A stretch of DNA of 64,000 nucleotides from Enhydrobacter sp. (GTDB taxonomy: Bacteria; Pseudomonadota; Alphaproteobacteria; Reyranellales; Reyranellaceae), in contig CP075528.1 of NCBI GenBank assembly GCA_025808875.1, positions 2,974,473 to 3,038,472 of the forward strand. The letters are read 5' to 3'. Position numbers and translations under genes: made by a program. Of the stretch, positions 28,238 through 36,208 are shown piece after piece. The stretch's first letter is position 1, and every line of letters starts with the position of its first letter. The notes below the pieces were generated by a model. The model worked only from the letters and a program-made list of their open reading frames with translations. It had not been told where the DNA came from and did no database searches.

Positions 28238-29848
28238 ATGGCAACGTCGCGCGACCGGGAAGGGCTGTTTCAGGAACTTCCGGAGCTCTCCAATGTGCCC
28301 GAGGGCATCGACCGCCGCGCTTTCCTGATGCGAAATGCCGTCATCGGCGCCGCGGCGGTCCTGACCGGGGCGGCATGGACCCAAGAGGCGCGTGCGCAGC
28401 AGGCGGCCAAGGAGGCAGCGCCTCCCAGGCCGTTCGGTGGGACATTCTCGCCCGACCTGAACGTCGCCAAGGCGGGCAAAGGGCCGGTGATGACCGTGGT
28501 CGAGGAGTTCTACAAGGTAGGCCCCGGGCCCTCGAGTTCGCATACGATCGGGCCGATGCGCATCACCTACGACTTCTACCAGCGTTGCGCCAAACTACCG
28601 GCGGCCCAGCTCGGCCAGGCCACCGGCCTGAAGGTGCACCTGTTCGGCAGCCTCAGCGCCACCGGCAAGGGGCATGGCACCGAACGGGCGGCGCTCGCGG
28701 GTTTGGTTGGCAAGGAGCCGGCTACTGTCGCCCCGGCGTTCCTCGACGAGATGGTGGCCAAGCCGCAGCAAAGCTATCCCGTGAAGCTCGGAGACAAGAC
28801 CTTCAACCTGTCGCTCGCCGACATCATCTACGATTCGCCCAAGGGCGAGTTCCCCCATCCCAACACCATGACCTGCAAGCTCCTGGCGGGAGACAAGGTG
28901 CTCCACGAGCTCGAGTACTATTCGGTGGGCGGCGGCTTCATCGAGTGGAAAGGCTATGAGCCGCCCAAAAAGGGCCAACCGAAATATCCCTACGCCACGA
29001 TGAAGGAACTGCGTCAGCACGCCGAAAAGAACAATCTGTCGATCGCGCAACTGATGATGGCGAACGAGGTCGCGGTGTCCGGCAAGACCGAGACCGAGAT
29101 CAACGCCTTTCTCGACAAGATCGCCGGCGCCATGCTCGCCACCGTCAGGACCGGCCTCTCGCTCAAGGACGACGTTCTGCCGGGACCGATCAAGCTGCAC
29201 ACCAAGGCGGCGACCGTCTATGAGCGGGCGCAGGACGAGAAATACGAAAGCGACCGCGCCATCGCCCTGGTCTCGGCCTTCGCGCTGGCAGCCTCCGAGG
29301 AAAATGCCCGCGGCCATCTGGTCATCACCGCGCCGACCGGCGGCTCTGCCGGCGTCATGCCTGCCATCGTCTACGCGCTGAGCGAGAGCAAGCGGAAACT
29401 TTCGAGGGAGAAGATCCGCGAAGGCCTGCTGGCGGGGGCCGCCATCGGCTACCTCTGCAAGCACAACGCGACTTTGTCGGGAGCCGAGGGTGGCTGTCAG
29501 TCGGAGATCGGCGTGGCGTCGGCGATGTCAGCCGCCTTCATCGCGCAGGTTCATGGCAGTTCGCCGCAGGTGATCGAAAACGCCGCCGAATCGGCGCTCG
29601 AGCACCATCTCGGGATGACCTGCGATCCGGTCGCGGGCTACGTCCAGGTGCCTTGTATCGAGCGCTGCGCCTTCGGCGCGGTAAAGGCCTGGGTCGCCTT
29701 CATGATCGCGACCAACGAGATCGCCTCGCGCCATCGGGTCGATCTCGACACGACGATCAAGACCCTCGCCGATACCGGCCGGGACATGTCATCGAAATAC
29801 AAGGAAACCAGCGAGGGCGGCCTCGCGGCCAACCTGGTTCTCTGCTGA
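28238..29848 (+). CDS. sdaA: L-serine dehydratase (iron-sulfur type) with a Tat signal peptide
   Basis: 536 residues. It deaminates L-serine to pyruvate and ammonia with an oxygen-labile [4Fe-4S] cluster. The catalytic part has GPGPSSSHTIGPM (about residue 95 on), ITAPTGGSAGVMPA, the LSGAEGGCQSEIG and CDPVAGYVQVPCIERC cysteines, and a C-terminal cysteine (NLVLC), all hallmarks of the family. Unusually it begins with a twin-arginine signal: DRRAFLM at about residues 25-31, a hydrophobic core and an AxA site near residue 53. A folded Fe-S enzyme is a plausible Tat cargo, so a periplasmic location is likely. ATG at 28238 follows GGGAGA. Confidence 0.9.
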   Translation: MATSRDREGLFQELPELSNVPEGIDRRAFLMRNAVIGAAAVLTGAAWTQEARAQQAAKEAAPPRPFGGTFSPDLNVAKAGKGPVMTVVEEFYKVGPGPSSSHTIGPMRITYDFYQRCAKLPAAQLGQATGLKVHLFGSLSATGKGHGTERAALAGLVGKEPATVAPAFLDEMVAKPQQSYPVKLGDKTFNLSLADIIYDSPKGEFPHPNTMTCKLLAGDKVLHELEYYSVGGGFIEWKGYEPPKKGQPKYPYATMKELRQHAEKNNLSIAQLMMANEVAVSGKTETEINAFLDKIAGAMLATVRTGLSLKDDVLPGPIKLHTKAATVYERAQDEKYESDRAIALVSAFALAASEENARGHLVITAPTGGSAGVMPAIVYALSESKRKLSREKIREGLLAGAAIGYLCKHNATLSGAEGGCQSEIGVASAMSAAFIAQVHGSSPQVIENAAESALEHHLGMTCDPVAGYVQVPCIERCAFGAVKAWVAFMIATNEIASRHRVDLDTTIKTLADTGRDMSSKYKETSEGGLAANLVLC

Positions 29849-29863
29849 CGGCACGCCGCGGCG

Positions 29864-31255
29864 ATGATCAACCGACTTCGACACCTCGCCACGATCGTCG
29901 TGGCGATCGCGGCGGCCGGCGTGGCGATGCCCGCCCAGGCGCAAAGCGCCAAGCAGGAGGAGCCCATCCCGGAGACGCCGGCAAAAAGCCTGACGGCGAT
30001 TGAGCGTACCTTCACCACGCTGCCGGTGCCGGAGACGCTGACGCTGTTCCCCCAGATCCGGGAACAGCTCAAGGGTACATCGGCATTCCTGCGCGATTCC
30101 AAGGCCACGATCAATTTCCGCTCCTACTATCGCGACGAGGTGACGAACGCACCGACCGGGTCGGGGTGGCGGGAGGCGTGGGCGGCCGGCGGCTCTGTCG
30201 CCTTCGAGACCGGACGCCTGTTCGACCTGATCTCCGGCGGATTCGTGCTCTACACGTCCTTTCCGGTCTACGCACCGCTCGAGCATGACGGCACCGGTCT
30301 CCTAAAGCCGGGCCAACAGCAGTACGGCTCACTGGGGCAGCTCTACGGAAAGGTCCATGTGCACAAGGACCACGAGATTGTCGCCGGACGCTATCTCTAC
30401 GACACGCCGTTCATGGGGCCGCACGACAACCGCATGTCGCCCAAGACGTTCTATGGCTACGTGCTGCATGGCACGTTCGGCGACGAGGCATCGGGAGGTC
30501 CTCACTTCCGCTACGGCGGCGGCTACATCGCAGCCATGAAGGAGCGCAATTCGACCGAATTCATTTCGATGGGCCGGTCTGCCGGCGCCCTCGAAGATCG
30601 CGGCACGGGCGTGTTCGGCGGTATGTTCGGGTGGGGGCCCGTGCGCATCGGCGCCATCGAGTACTACACGCAGGACGTCATCAACATCGCCTATGCCGAG
30701 GGCAAGTACGCCGCGGTTCTCGGCAATGGCTTCAGTGCCGCCCTGTCGCTGCAGTTCGCCGACCAGCGCAGCACCGGTGCCAACCTGCTGAACGGCGGCA
30801 CGCCGTTCTGGACCAACCAGTTCGGCAGCCAGCTCCAGCTCGGCTGGAAGTCGGCCATCCTGACCGCCGGCTATTCGGTGGTGAACCCCGGCTTCAACAT
30901 GCAGACGCCCTGGAGCGCCAATCCCTTCTACACCGATGCGCAGATCCTGGCCTTCAACCGTGCCGGCGAGAACACGGTGATGGTCGGCCTCTCATACGTG
31001 CTCAACGAACTGGGTTTGCCGGGAGTCGCGGCCTCCGTGTTCTACTTCAACGGCTGGACGTCGGCCGCGGCCGCCGGCGGTCCGCTCACCGAGTACGAGT
31101 GGAATTTCAATCTCGAATGGCGTCCGAACTGGAAGCCATTGCCGGGCCTCTGGCTCCGTGCCCGTTACGGTTTCTCGGCCACCGACCAGAACAACGTTCG
31201 TACCACGGTCGACGAAATCCGGCTGATCCTGAACTACGGCATCAAACTCTACTAA
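29864..31255 (+). CDS. OprD-like outer-membrane porin
   Basis: 463 residues. The signal peptide ends AQA at about residue 26. The mature part has alternating beta segments typical of an outer-membrane barrel and ends in NYGIKLY with a terminal aromatic residue. Motifs such as GRYLYDTPFMGPHDNRMSPKTF resemble the OprD family, which takes up amino acids or other small solutes. It begins 15 bases after the serine dehydratase stop, so the two are probably cotranscribed; serine or a relative could be its cargo (inference). Confidence 0.85.
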   Translation: MINRLRHLATIVVAIAAAGVAMPAQAQSAKQEEPIPETPAKSLTAIERTFTTLPVPETLTLFPQIREQLKGTSAFLRDSKATINFRSYYRDEVTNAPTGSGWREAWAAGGSVAFETGRLFDLISGGFVLYTSFPVYAPLEHDGTGLLKPGQQQYGSLGQLYGKVHVHKDHEIVAGRYLYDTPFMGPHDNRMSPKTFYGYVLHGTFGDEASGGPHFRYGGGYIAAMKERNSTEFISMGRSAGALEDRGTGVFGGMFGWGPVRIGAIEYYTQDVINIAYAEGKYAAVLGNGFSAALSLQFADQRSTGANLLNGGTPFWTNQFGSQLQLGWKSAILTAGYSVVNPGFNMQTPWSANPFYTDAQILAFNRAGENTVMVGLSYVLNELGLPGVAASVFYFNGWTSAAAAGGPLTEYEWNFNLEWRPNWKPLPGLWLRARYGFSATDQNNVRTTVDEIRLILNYGIKLY

Positions 31256-31267
31256 TGTCCACGGCGG

Positions 31268-32032
31268 TCAAATCGTGACCTCCAGCATCACGAAATCGGC
31301 CAGCCTCTGGCGGTCGACGATCGCGACCTCGTCGTGGCCGATCAGGACGACAAAGCCACGATTCTTCAGCTTGGTGAATGCACGGCTCACCGTTTCGAGC
31401 GACAGGCCGAGATAGTCGGCAATCTCTTGCCGCGACAGGTTGAGCCGCAGCGGCGGCTTTGCGCCCATCCGATCGGCGTAGATGCCACTGAGCTGCAGCA
31501 GAAAATAGCCGACGCGCTCCGACGCCTTGAGCTGGCCGATCACCGCCATGCTTTCGCCCGTGCGGCGAAGCTTTTCCGTCATGTCCTCTGCCAATGCGCT
31601 CGCCAGGTCGGCATGCCGGGCGGCGAAGGCGGTGAAACGGCGGCGGTCGAAGCCACAGGCCTCGACGTCGGTCAGCGCGACGCCGCTGAAATGGTAGGTT
31701 CCATTGTGCTCTATGTATCCGCAGAGATCGCCGATCGTGTGGATGCCCACGATCTGGCGTCGCCCGTCCTCAAAAAGGCGGAAGATGGCAACAAGCCCCT
31801 TAGTCACCTTGTAGAAGTGGCCCGTCGGTGTGCCGGCTTCGAACAGGACGTCGCCCTTCGACCATCTGCGGGCGGCGCCCAACGCCAAGAGCTGGGCCAA
31901 TCTCGGATCGTCCAGGGATTTGCAGATGCCGATGCGACGTCCCGGGCACAGATCGCACGGCAATTTCTGCCTCGCGTGTGTGACAAGCGATTGCGCTGAG
32001 GGTTTGAGTCCCGGCTGCCGGTGCTGGTACAC
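31268..32032 (-). CDS. fnr: Crp/Fnr-family oxygen-responsive regulator (FnrN/FixK-like)
   Basis: 254 residues. The N terminus carries CDLCPGRRIGIC (C26, C29, C37), and C104 follows in GDLCGYIEH; together these can ligate the [4Fe-4S] cluster of Fnr. The cyclic-nucleotide-type effector domain spans residues about 50-165. The helix-turn-helix LSRQEIADYLGLSLETVSRA has the Glu and Ser-Arg that contact TTGAT half-sites in Fnr. The GTG at 32032 is the only strong upstream start. It is the likely regulator of the ten sites in this window. Confidence 0.9.
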   Translation of the reverse strand: MYQHRQPGLKPSAQSLVTHARQKLPCDLCPGRRIGICKSLDDPRLAQLLALGAARRWSKGDVLFEAGTPTGHFYKVTKGLVAIFRLFEDGRRQIVGIHTIGDLCGYIEHNGTYHFSGVALTDVEACGFDRRRFTAFAARHADLASALAEDMTEKLRRTGESMAVIGQLKASERVGYFLLQLSGIYADRMGAKPPLRLNLSRQEIADYLGLSLETVSRAFTKLKNRGFVVLIGHDEVAIVDRQRLADFVMLEVTI

Positions 32033-32067
32033 CCAAATACGTTAGCATCGGTCAGGAGCCGCGTCTA

Positions 32068-32082
32068 ATTTCGCACCGAAAT
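32068..32082. promoter_or_regulatory. Short inverted repeat between ppk2 copy 2 and fnr
   Basis: ATTTCG-CAC-CGAAAT is a perfect 6-base inverted repeat with a 3-base spacer, in the only AT-rich patch of the gap. It could be an operator for the fnr promoter or a hairpin at the end of the second ppk2 transcript; there is no T-run. Confidence 0.4.
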
Positions 32083-32088
32083 ATACAA

Positions 32089-32892
32089 CTAATACCTGAT
32101 CTCAACCAGACGTCGCTCTGCAAGAGAGGCATAGTCGTCGTACGCGCCCTCATCGTCGCGCTCCGGCAAGCGGCGCGGCGCGGCGTCGACTGTCTTGTAC
32201 GGCACCTGTGAAAGAATATGGGCCAAGGCGTTGAGCACGCCACGCCTTCTGTCGTCCATGTGGACGATATGCCATGGCGCGAGGTCGGTATCCGTGTAGT
32301 CGAACATCAGGTCGCGCGCCTTCGAGAATTCGTACCATCTGCGACTGAGCTCGAGATCCACGTCTTCAACCTGCAAATTAAGCAGTGGATCCTGCAAGCA
32401 GGCGGCGAGACGCTCCTGCTGCTGTTCCGGACCGACCTCCAGCCATACCTTGATCAGCCGGATTCCCGTCTCGATGAGGAAGCGCTCGGCGACCGGACAG
32501 GTCTGCAGGAATTGACGATGCTCATCGGAGCTGCTTCGACGGATGACATACTCGGTGTTCGGCAGCCGGTACCAGCTCGGATTGAACAGAATGAGTTCTC
32601 CGGCTGCCGGCAAATGCCGGAAGAAGCGTTGCATGAAGGTCTGGCTGGCCTCGCGGGGTGACCGACTCGGCAGGGTCATCATCCGAAATATCCGGGGGTT
32701 CACGCAATCGGCGATCTTCCGAACAATCGTCCCGCGCCCCGCCGCCGTGCGACCCTCGAGGACCACGACGATCCGTTCGCCCGACAAACGAACCCATTCC
32801 TGCAGCCGACAATATTCGAGCTGCAGGTGCCTGAGCTCGATCGCGTACGCCTTGCGGCCGAGCGAATGCGGGGTAGAATCGATAGCCGTCAT
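32089..32892 (-). CDS. PPK2-family protein with degenerate active site
   Basis: 267 residues, clearly homologous to the PPK2 gene at 25068-25862 over its full length. The Walker A loop reads GRTAAGRG at about residues 47-54 in place of GRDAAGKG, replacing both the catalytic Asp and the P-loop Lys. The Walker B segment reads FNPSWYRL in place of FDRSWYNR, replacing the catalytic Asp and Arg. The lid helix RDLMFDYTDTDLAPWHIV is retained. Such losses suggest an inactive or re-purposed paralogue. ATG at 32892; FNR-type site 46 bases upstream. Confidence 0.9.
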   Translation of the reverse strand: MTAIDSTPHSLGRKAYAIELRHLQLEYCRLQEWVRLSGERIVVVLEGRTAAGRGTIVRKIADCVNPRIFRMMTLPSRSPREASQTFMQRFFRHLPAAGELILFNPSWYRLPNTEYVIRRSSSDEHRQFLQTCPVAERFLIETGIRLIKVWLEVGPEQQQERLAACLQDPLLNLQVEDVDLELSRRWYEFSKARDLMFDYTDTDLAPWHIVHMDDRRRGVLNALAHILSQVPYKTVDAAPRRLPERDDEGAYDDYASLAERRLVEIRY

Positions 32893-32937
32893 GGCAGCCT
32901 GCACGAGGCAGCGTATCGAGTGGGTAGTCGCATCGCT

Positions 32938-32951
32938 TTGACAATCATCAA
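32938..32951. promoter_or_regulatory. FNR/FixK-type site between ppk2 copy 2 and a Bug protein gene
   Basis: TTGACAATCATCAA fits the consensus exactly. Centre 52.5 bases from the PPK2-like ATG. The plus-strand binding-protein gene begins only 19 bases beyond the site, so it would need another mechanism if it uses this site. Confidence 0.8.
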
Positions 32952-32969
32952 CCGGCAGGACATTCGGCC

Positions 32970-33932
32970 GTGGCTTCTTTATCGCGACGAAGCTTGCTCG
33001 CAACTGCCGCCGTGCCGCTCGCCGGTGCACACGCCCAGACATGGCCCTCCAAGCCGATTCGTCTCGTCGTCTCGGGCCCGGCCGGCGGCATCATCGACAT
33101 CGGCGGGCGCGCCATCGTCGATCCCCTGTCGAAAGCGCTGGGCCAGCCGGTCCTGATCGACCTCCGGCCCGGCGGCAACGGCCTGATCGCGGCGCAGATC
33201 GTCATCGACGGGCCCGCCGACGGTCACTCGCTCCTGTTGACCGTGTCGGAGGTCGTGTCCTTTCAATACATGGTCAAGGTATCCTTCGACGTGATCCGGG
33301 ACCTGACGCCGGTTGCCAGCATCGGCGAAGGCTCTGCGGTCATCTGCGTCGCCAAGTCCCTCCCCGTGTCGACCCTGCAGGAACTCGTCGACCATGCCCA
33401 ACGGCATCCGGGGAAGATCAACTATCTCAACCCGGCCAACGGCACGCGCCAGCATCTCGTCGTCGAGCAGATCAAGAGCCGGTTCGGCGTCGACATGACG
33501 TCGATCCCCTACAGGGGCCTGCCACCCGGCCTGGTGGACCTGCTGGCCGAACGGATCGAGCTTGGGATCATCAGCACGTCGATCGTCTTGCCCTACATCA
33601 TGACCGGCGCGGTCAAGCCGATCGCCGCCCTTGGCTCCACGCGCATCGTGAAACTGCCGTCGCTTCCAACCATGACCGAGCAGGGTTTCGGCGAGATGGA
33701 GATCGCATCGGTCCTGACCATCTTCGCACCACGCCGCGTGCAATCGTCGATCGTCGAGCGGCTGAACACATCTGTGACAACCGCCGTCGAAACGCCGGAC
33801 GCCCGCGCCCGTCTCGCCGCCGGCGACATCGAGCCGATCACCATGAAGTCGGATCGTCTGGCCGCCTGGCTGCTCGCCGAGCGCGACCGGTTGCACGGGC
33901 TGATCACCCGGCTCGGCCTCACCTCCAGCTAA
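32970..33932 (+). CDS. Tripartite tricarboxylate transporter binding protein (Bug/TctC)
   Basis: 320 residues: a signal peptide (about residues 1-22) and a periplasmic-binding fold with WPSKPIRLVVSGPAGG near the start and PYRGLPPGLVDLLAERIE in the middle, both Bug-family landmarks. It would bind a carboxylate and deliver it to a TctAB permease, but no permease is adjacent. The start is GTG at 32970. It diverges from the second ppk2 gene and is convergent with DUF2950. Confidence 0.85.
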   Translation: MASLSRRSLLATAAVPLAGAHAQTWPSKPIRLVVSGPAGGIIDIGGRAIVDPLSKALGQPVLIDLRPGGNGLIAAQIVIDGPADGHSLLLTVSEVVSFQYMVKVSFDVIRDLTPVASIGEGSAVICVAKSLPVSTLQELVDHAQRHPGKINYLNPANGTRQHLVVEQIKSRFGVDMTSIPYRGLPPGLVDLLAERIELGIISTSIVLPYIMTGAVKPIAALGSTRIVKLPSLPTMTEQGFGEMEIASVLTIFAPRRVQSSIVERLNTSVTTAVETPDARARLAAGDIEPITMKSDRLAAWLLAERDRLHGLITRLGLTSS

Positions 33933-33996
33933 GAAGGATGCGATCCGGCTTTCGTCAGCCAGATCGTGGAGGCCATTCTCCCGGTCGCCGCGAATC

Positions 33997-34908
33997 TCAG
34001 GGATTCATGTCCGCCCTGTCCCAATTCTTGTCGGGATTGAAGGACTGAATGAGACTCGCTTCGCGTTCCGTATCCGGCCCCAGGTCGCGCTCGTAGACGT
34101 CGCCGGAGTGGCCGACCATGAACGTCATGACGCCGGATTCGCCGTAGCGAACCGGCCAGGCGATGACTGCAAAGCCTCCGAGCATACGCCCCTTGACGAG
34201 ATACTCGTAGGCGCCGCCGGGAGCGTCCGGTCCCTGGCGGTAGAGCAGGCGAAACCGGTAGCCGTAGTATCCGTTGACCCGGGCATCGCCCAGCTGCGCC
34301 TTGGCGAGCAGCGGTCCGATCGGGCTGGGCGGCTCGTCGGGTTGGGTGTCCCAATAGAGCCCGTTCTTCGCGCCGGGCGAACTCAACAGGCGCCTCGCAT
34401 AGACGGGGCTGCCGGTCTTCATCGGATCGCGTGCTGCGTACTCACGTTGAGCATCCACGATGGCTAGCAACGTCTGAACGACCGCCAGTTCATTGTGTCC
34501 GATCGTTCGCGCCTGTACTTCGAGATGCCCAGCCTCAACGTCGAACCACCAACTCCCGTCCCGTCGCACGATGGGGATAGGCAACGTCCATCCGGTGGTG
34601 CCTACGCCGACGAGCACCTTGTCGTCGCCTACGGACATGAGTCGATGGCTCTCATCCCATGCCTTGACGAATTTGGCTCGAACCTCCTCCTCGTCATGAA
34701 CGCGGCCAGGAACGAATTCCTGCCAATCCGAGCCAAGCATCGCCTGCACGGCCAAATCGTCGTCATTGCGGATCGCGGTCGCCAGAGCGTCGGCGGCGGC
34801 CTGCGCAGATGGGAAGGAGCGAAGAGCAGCAGGCGCCTGCGCCCGAGCCCGCGTCGCGACCGCGGCGCAGAGCGCCACAGCCAATAGTTCGCGTCGCAAC
34901 ACTCTCAT
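33997..34908 (-). CDS. DUF2950 secreted protein
   Basis: 303 residues with a Sec signal peptide (residues 1-24, ending ARAQ). The mature part contains SFPSAQAAADALATAIRNDD, WWFDVEAGHLEVQARTIGHNE split over two parts and the later GYYGYRFRLLYRQGPDAPGG, all DUF2950 landmarks. Function unknown; likely periplasmic. Its ATG overlaps the DUF3300 stop (ATGA). DUF3300 and DUF2950 genes very often occur side by side. Confidence 0.87.
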   Translation of the reverse strand: MRVLRRELLAVALCAAVATRARAQAPAALRSFPSAQAAADALATAIRNDDDLAVQAMLGSDWQEFVPGRVHDEEEVRAKFVKAWDESHRLMSVGDDKVLVGVGTTGWTLPIPIVRRDGSWWFDVEAGHLEVQARTIGHNELAVVQTLLAIVDAQREYAARDPMKTGSPVYARRLLSSPGAKNGLYWDTQPDEPPSPIGPLLAKAQLGDARVNGYYGYRFRLLYRQGPDAPGGAYEYLVKGRMLGGFAVIAWPVRYGESGVMTFMVGHSGDVYERDLGPDTEREASLIQSFNPDKNWDRADMNP

Positions 34909-36140
34909 CGACGGCCTCCTCCCCCTCCTCCGCGCGCACCGCCGCCGCCGGCACGCGCACCGCCGCCTGAGGGTCGAGCGCCACCACCGCCATGCGATCC
35001 CGCCCTGCTCTGCTGGGCTCGCCCCCGCTGAGCCTCGCGATTCACCTGCTGACCGCGATCGACTCCATCCAGCCCGCCTGAAGGCCTCTGCGCAGGCCCG
35101 GCACCACCGCCCGACGGACGTTGCGCGGCTCCGGGTCGTTGGCTTGGCGCACCACCACCGGAGGGCCGCTGGGCCGGACCTCCGGCGCCTTCGCCGCCGG
35201 GACGCTGCTGCCCGGCGCCTTCTCCCGGGCGAGGCCCACCGCCGTCCTGCCCGCGGAACTGCTGGCGGTGATCCACGCCGGGTCGCGATTGACCGTAGCG
35301 ATCGCGGGCGGCGGTATCGCGATACGCGACGCCTCGACGATGATCGACATTGTGCTGCCAACGATTGCCGCTTCCGACTTTCGTCCGGTCGAAGTTGCGG
35401 TCGATGTTGGTCGCTCGATTGACGTTGACGTTGACGTAGCTGCTGCCACGGCCATACCCCCAAGCCCAGCCACCGAACAAGGCACCGGCGGCGGCAAATC
35501 CCAGCCCCCAGAGGAAACCTGTCGCCAGCGCACCGCCCAGCGGCCAGTAGTAGGGTGGATAGGCCGGGTAGGGCCAGCTTCCATAGACCCATGTCGGATT
35601 GTACGACGGCACGTAGACGACCTGCGGGTCGGCCGGCTCGATGACGATGATGCGGTCGCTACCCTGGGCTTGCGTGCTGACGACCTGTTCCTTGCCGGTC
35701 TTCAGGTTGCCGGCATCCGACGCGCGAGCCCGCAATCGCTGTATGGAATCGGCGACATCCGCTTCCTGACTGATCATCGCGTCGCCCAGATTCTGCGTCC
35801 ACTGCAGCTGGTCGTTCATCTGGGCAAGGACAGGTGGAAAGGCGACGAGCGACTTCACGCTGGCGTCCCATCTCATCTGCTGGACTGCCGCGATCGCTGC
35901 GTCGCCCTTCACGTTAGGGTTGGTCTGCGACCAGCGCGCCGCCTCCACGACTTCGAGGGGGTAAGTCGCCGCCATCATGATCTGCGACAGCACTGCATCG
36001 GGATAGAGCGCGATCGGCGCCAGCATCTGGTCGAGTTCTTCCGGCGAAAACGGCGGCCGGTCGGCCTGGGCCGAGGCGGGCGCGACGGCGAGCGCGCCCC
36101 CCGCGAGCACCAACAGGGCCAAGGCACTGCGCTGGACCAT
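34905..36140 (-). CDS. DUF3300 secreted protein with Gly/Arg/Gln-rich tail
   Basis: 411 residues. A signal peptide (residues 1-26) is followed by the DUF3300 core: FSPEELDQMLAPIALYPDAV split across its first helices and QIMMAATYPLEVVEAARW. A glycine-rich hydrophobic patch follows, then about 130 residues of low complexity made of PSGGG, QQRPG and AQRPSG repeats. The tail should be unstructured. I chose ATG 36140 because GAGAGGGA lies upstream. Function unknown; in an operon behind pflB-pflA-transporter. Confidence 0.85.
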   Translation of the reverse strand: MVQRSALALLVLAGGALAVAPASAQADRPPFSPEELDQMLAPIALYPDAVLSQIMMAATYPLEVVEAARWSQTNPNVKGDAAIAAVQQMRWDASVKSLVAFPPVLAQMNDQLQWTQNLGDAMISQEADVADSIQRLRARASDAGNLKTGKEQVVSTQAQGSDRIIVIEPADPQVVYVPSYNPTWVYGSWPYPAYPPYYWPLGGALATGFLWGLGFAAAGALFGGWAWGYGRGSSYVNVNVNRATNIDRNFDRTKVGSGNRWQHNVDHRRGVAYRDTAARDRYGQSRPGVDHRQQFRGQDGGGPRPGEGAGQQRPGGEGAGGPAQRPSGGGAPSQRPGAAQRPSGGGAGPAQRPSGGLDGVDRGQQVNREAQRGRAQQSRAGSHGGGGARPSGGGARAGGGGARGGGGGGRR

Positions 36141-36208
36141 CGCGTCCCTCTCGTCGGCTGGTGTTTGGCAGTCGATAGGATCGGGAATCGCATTGGACAT
36201 GGCTTGCC

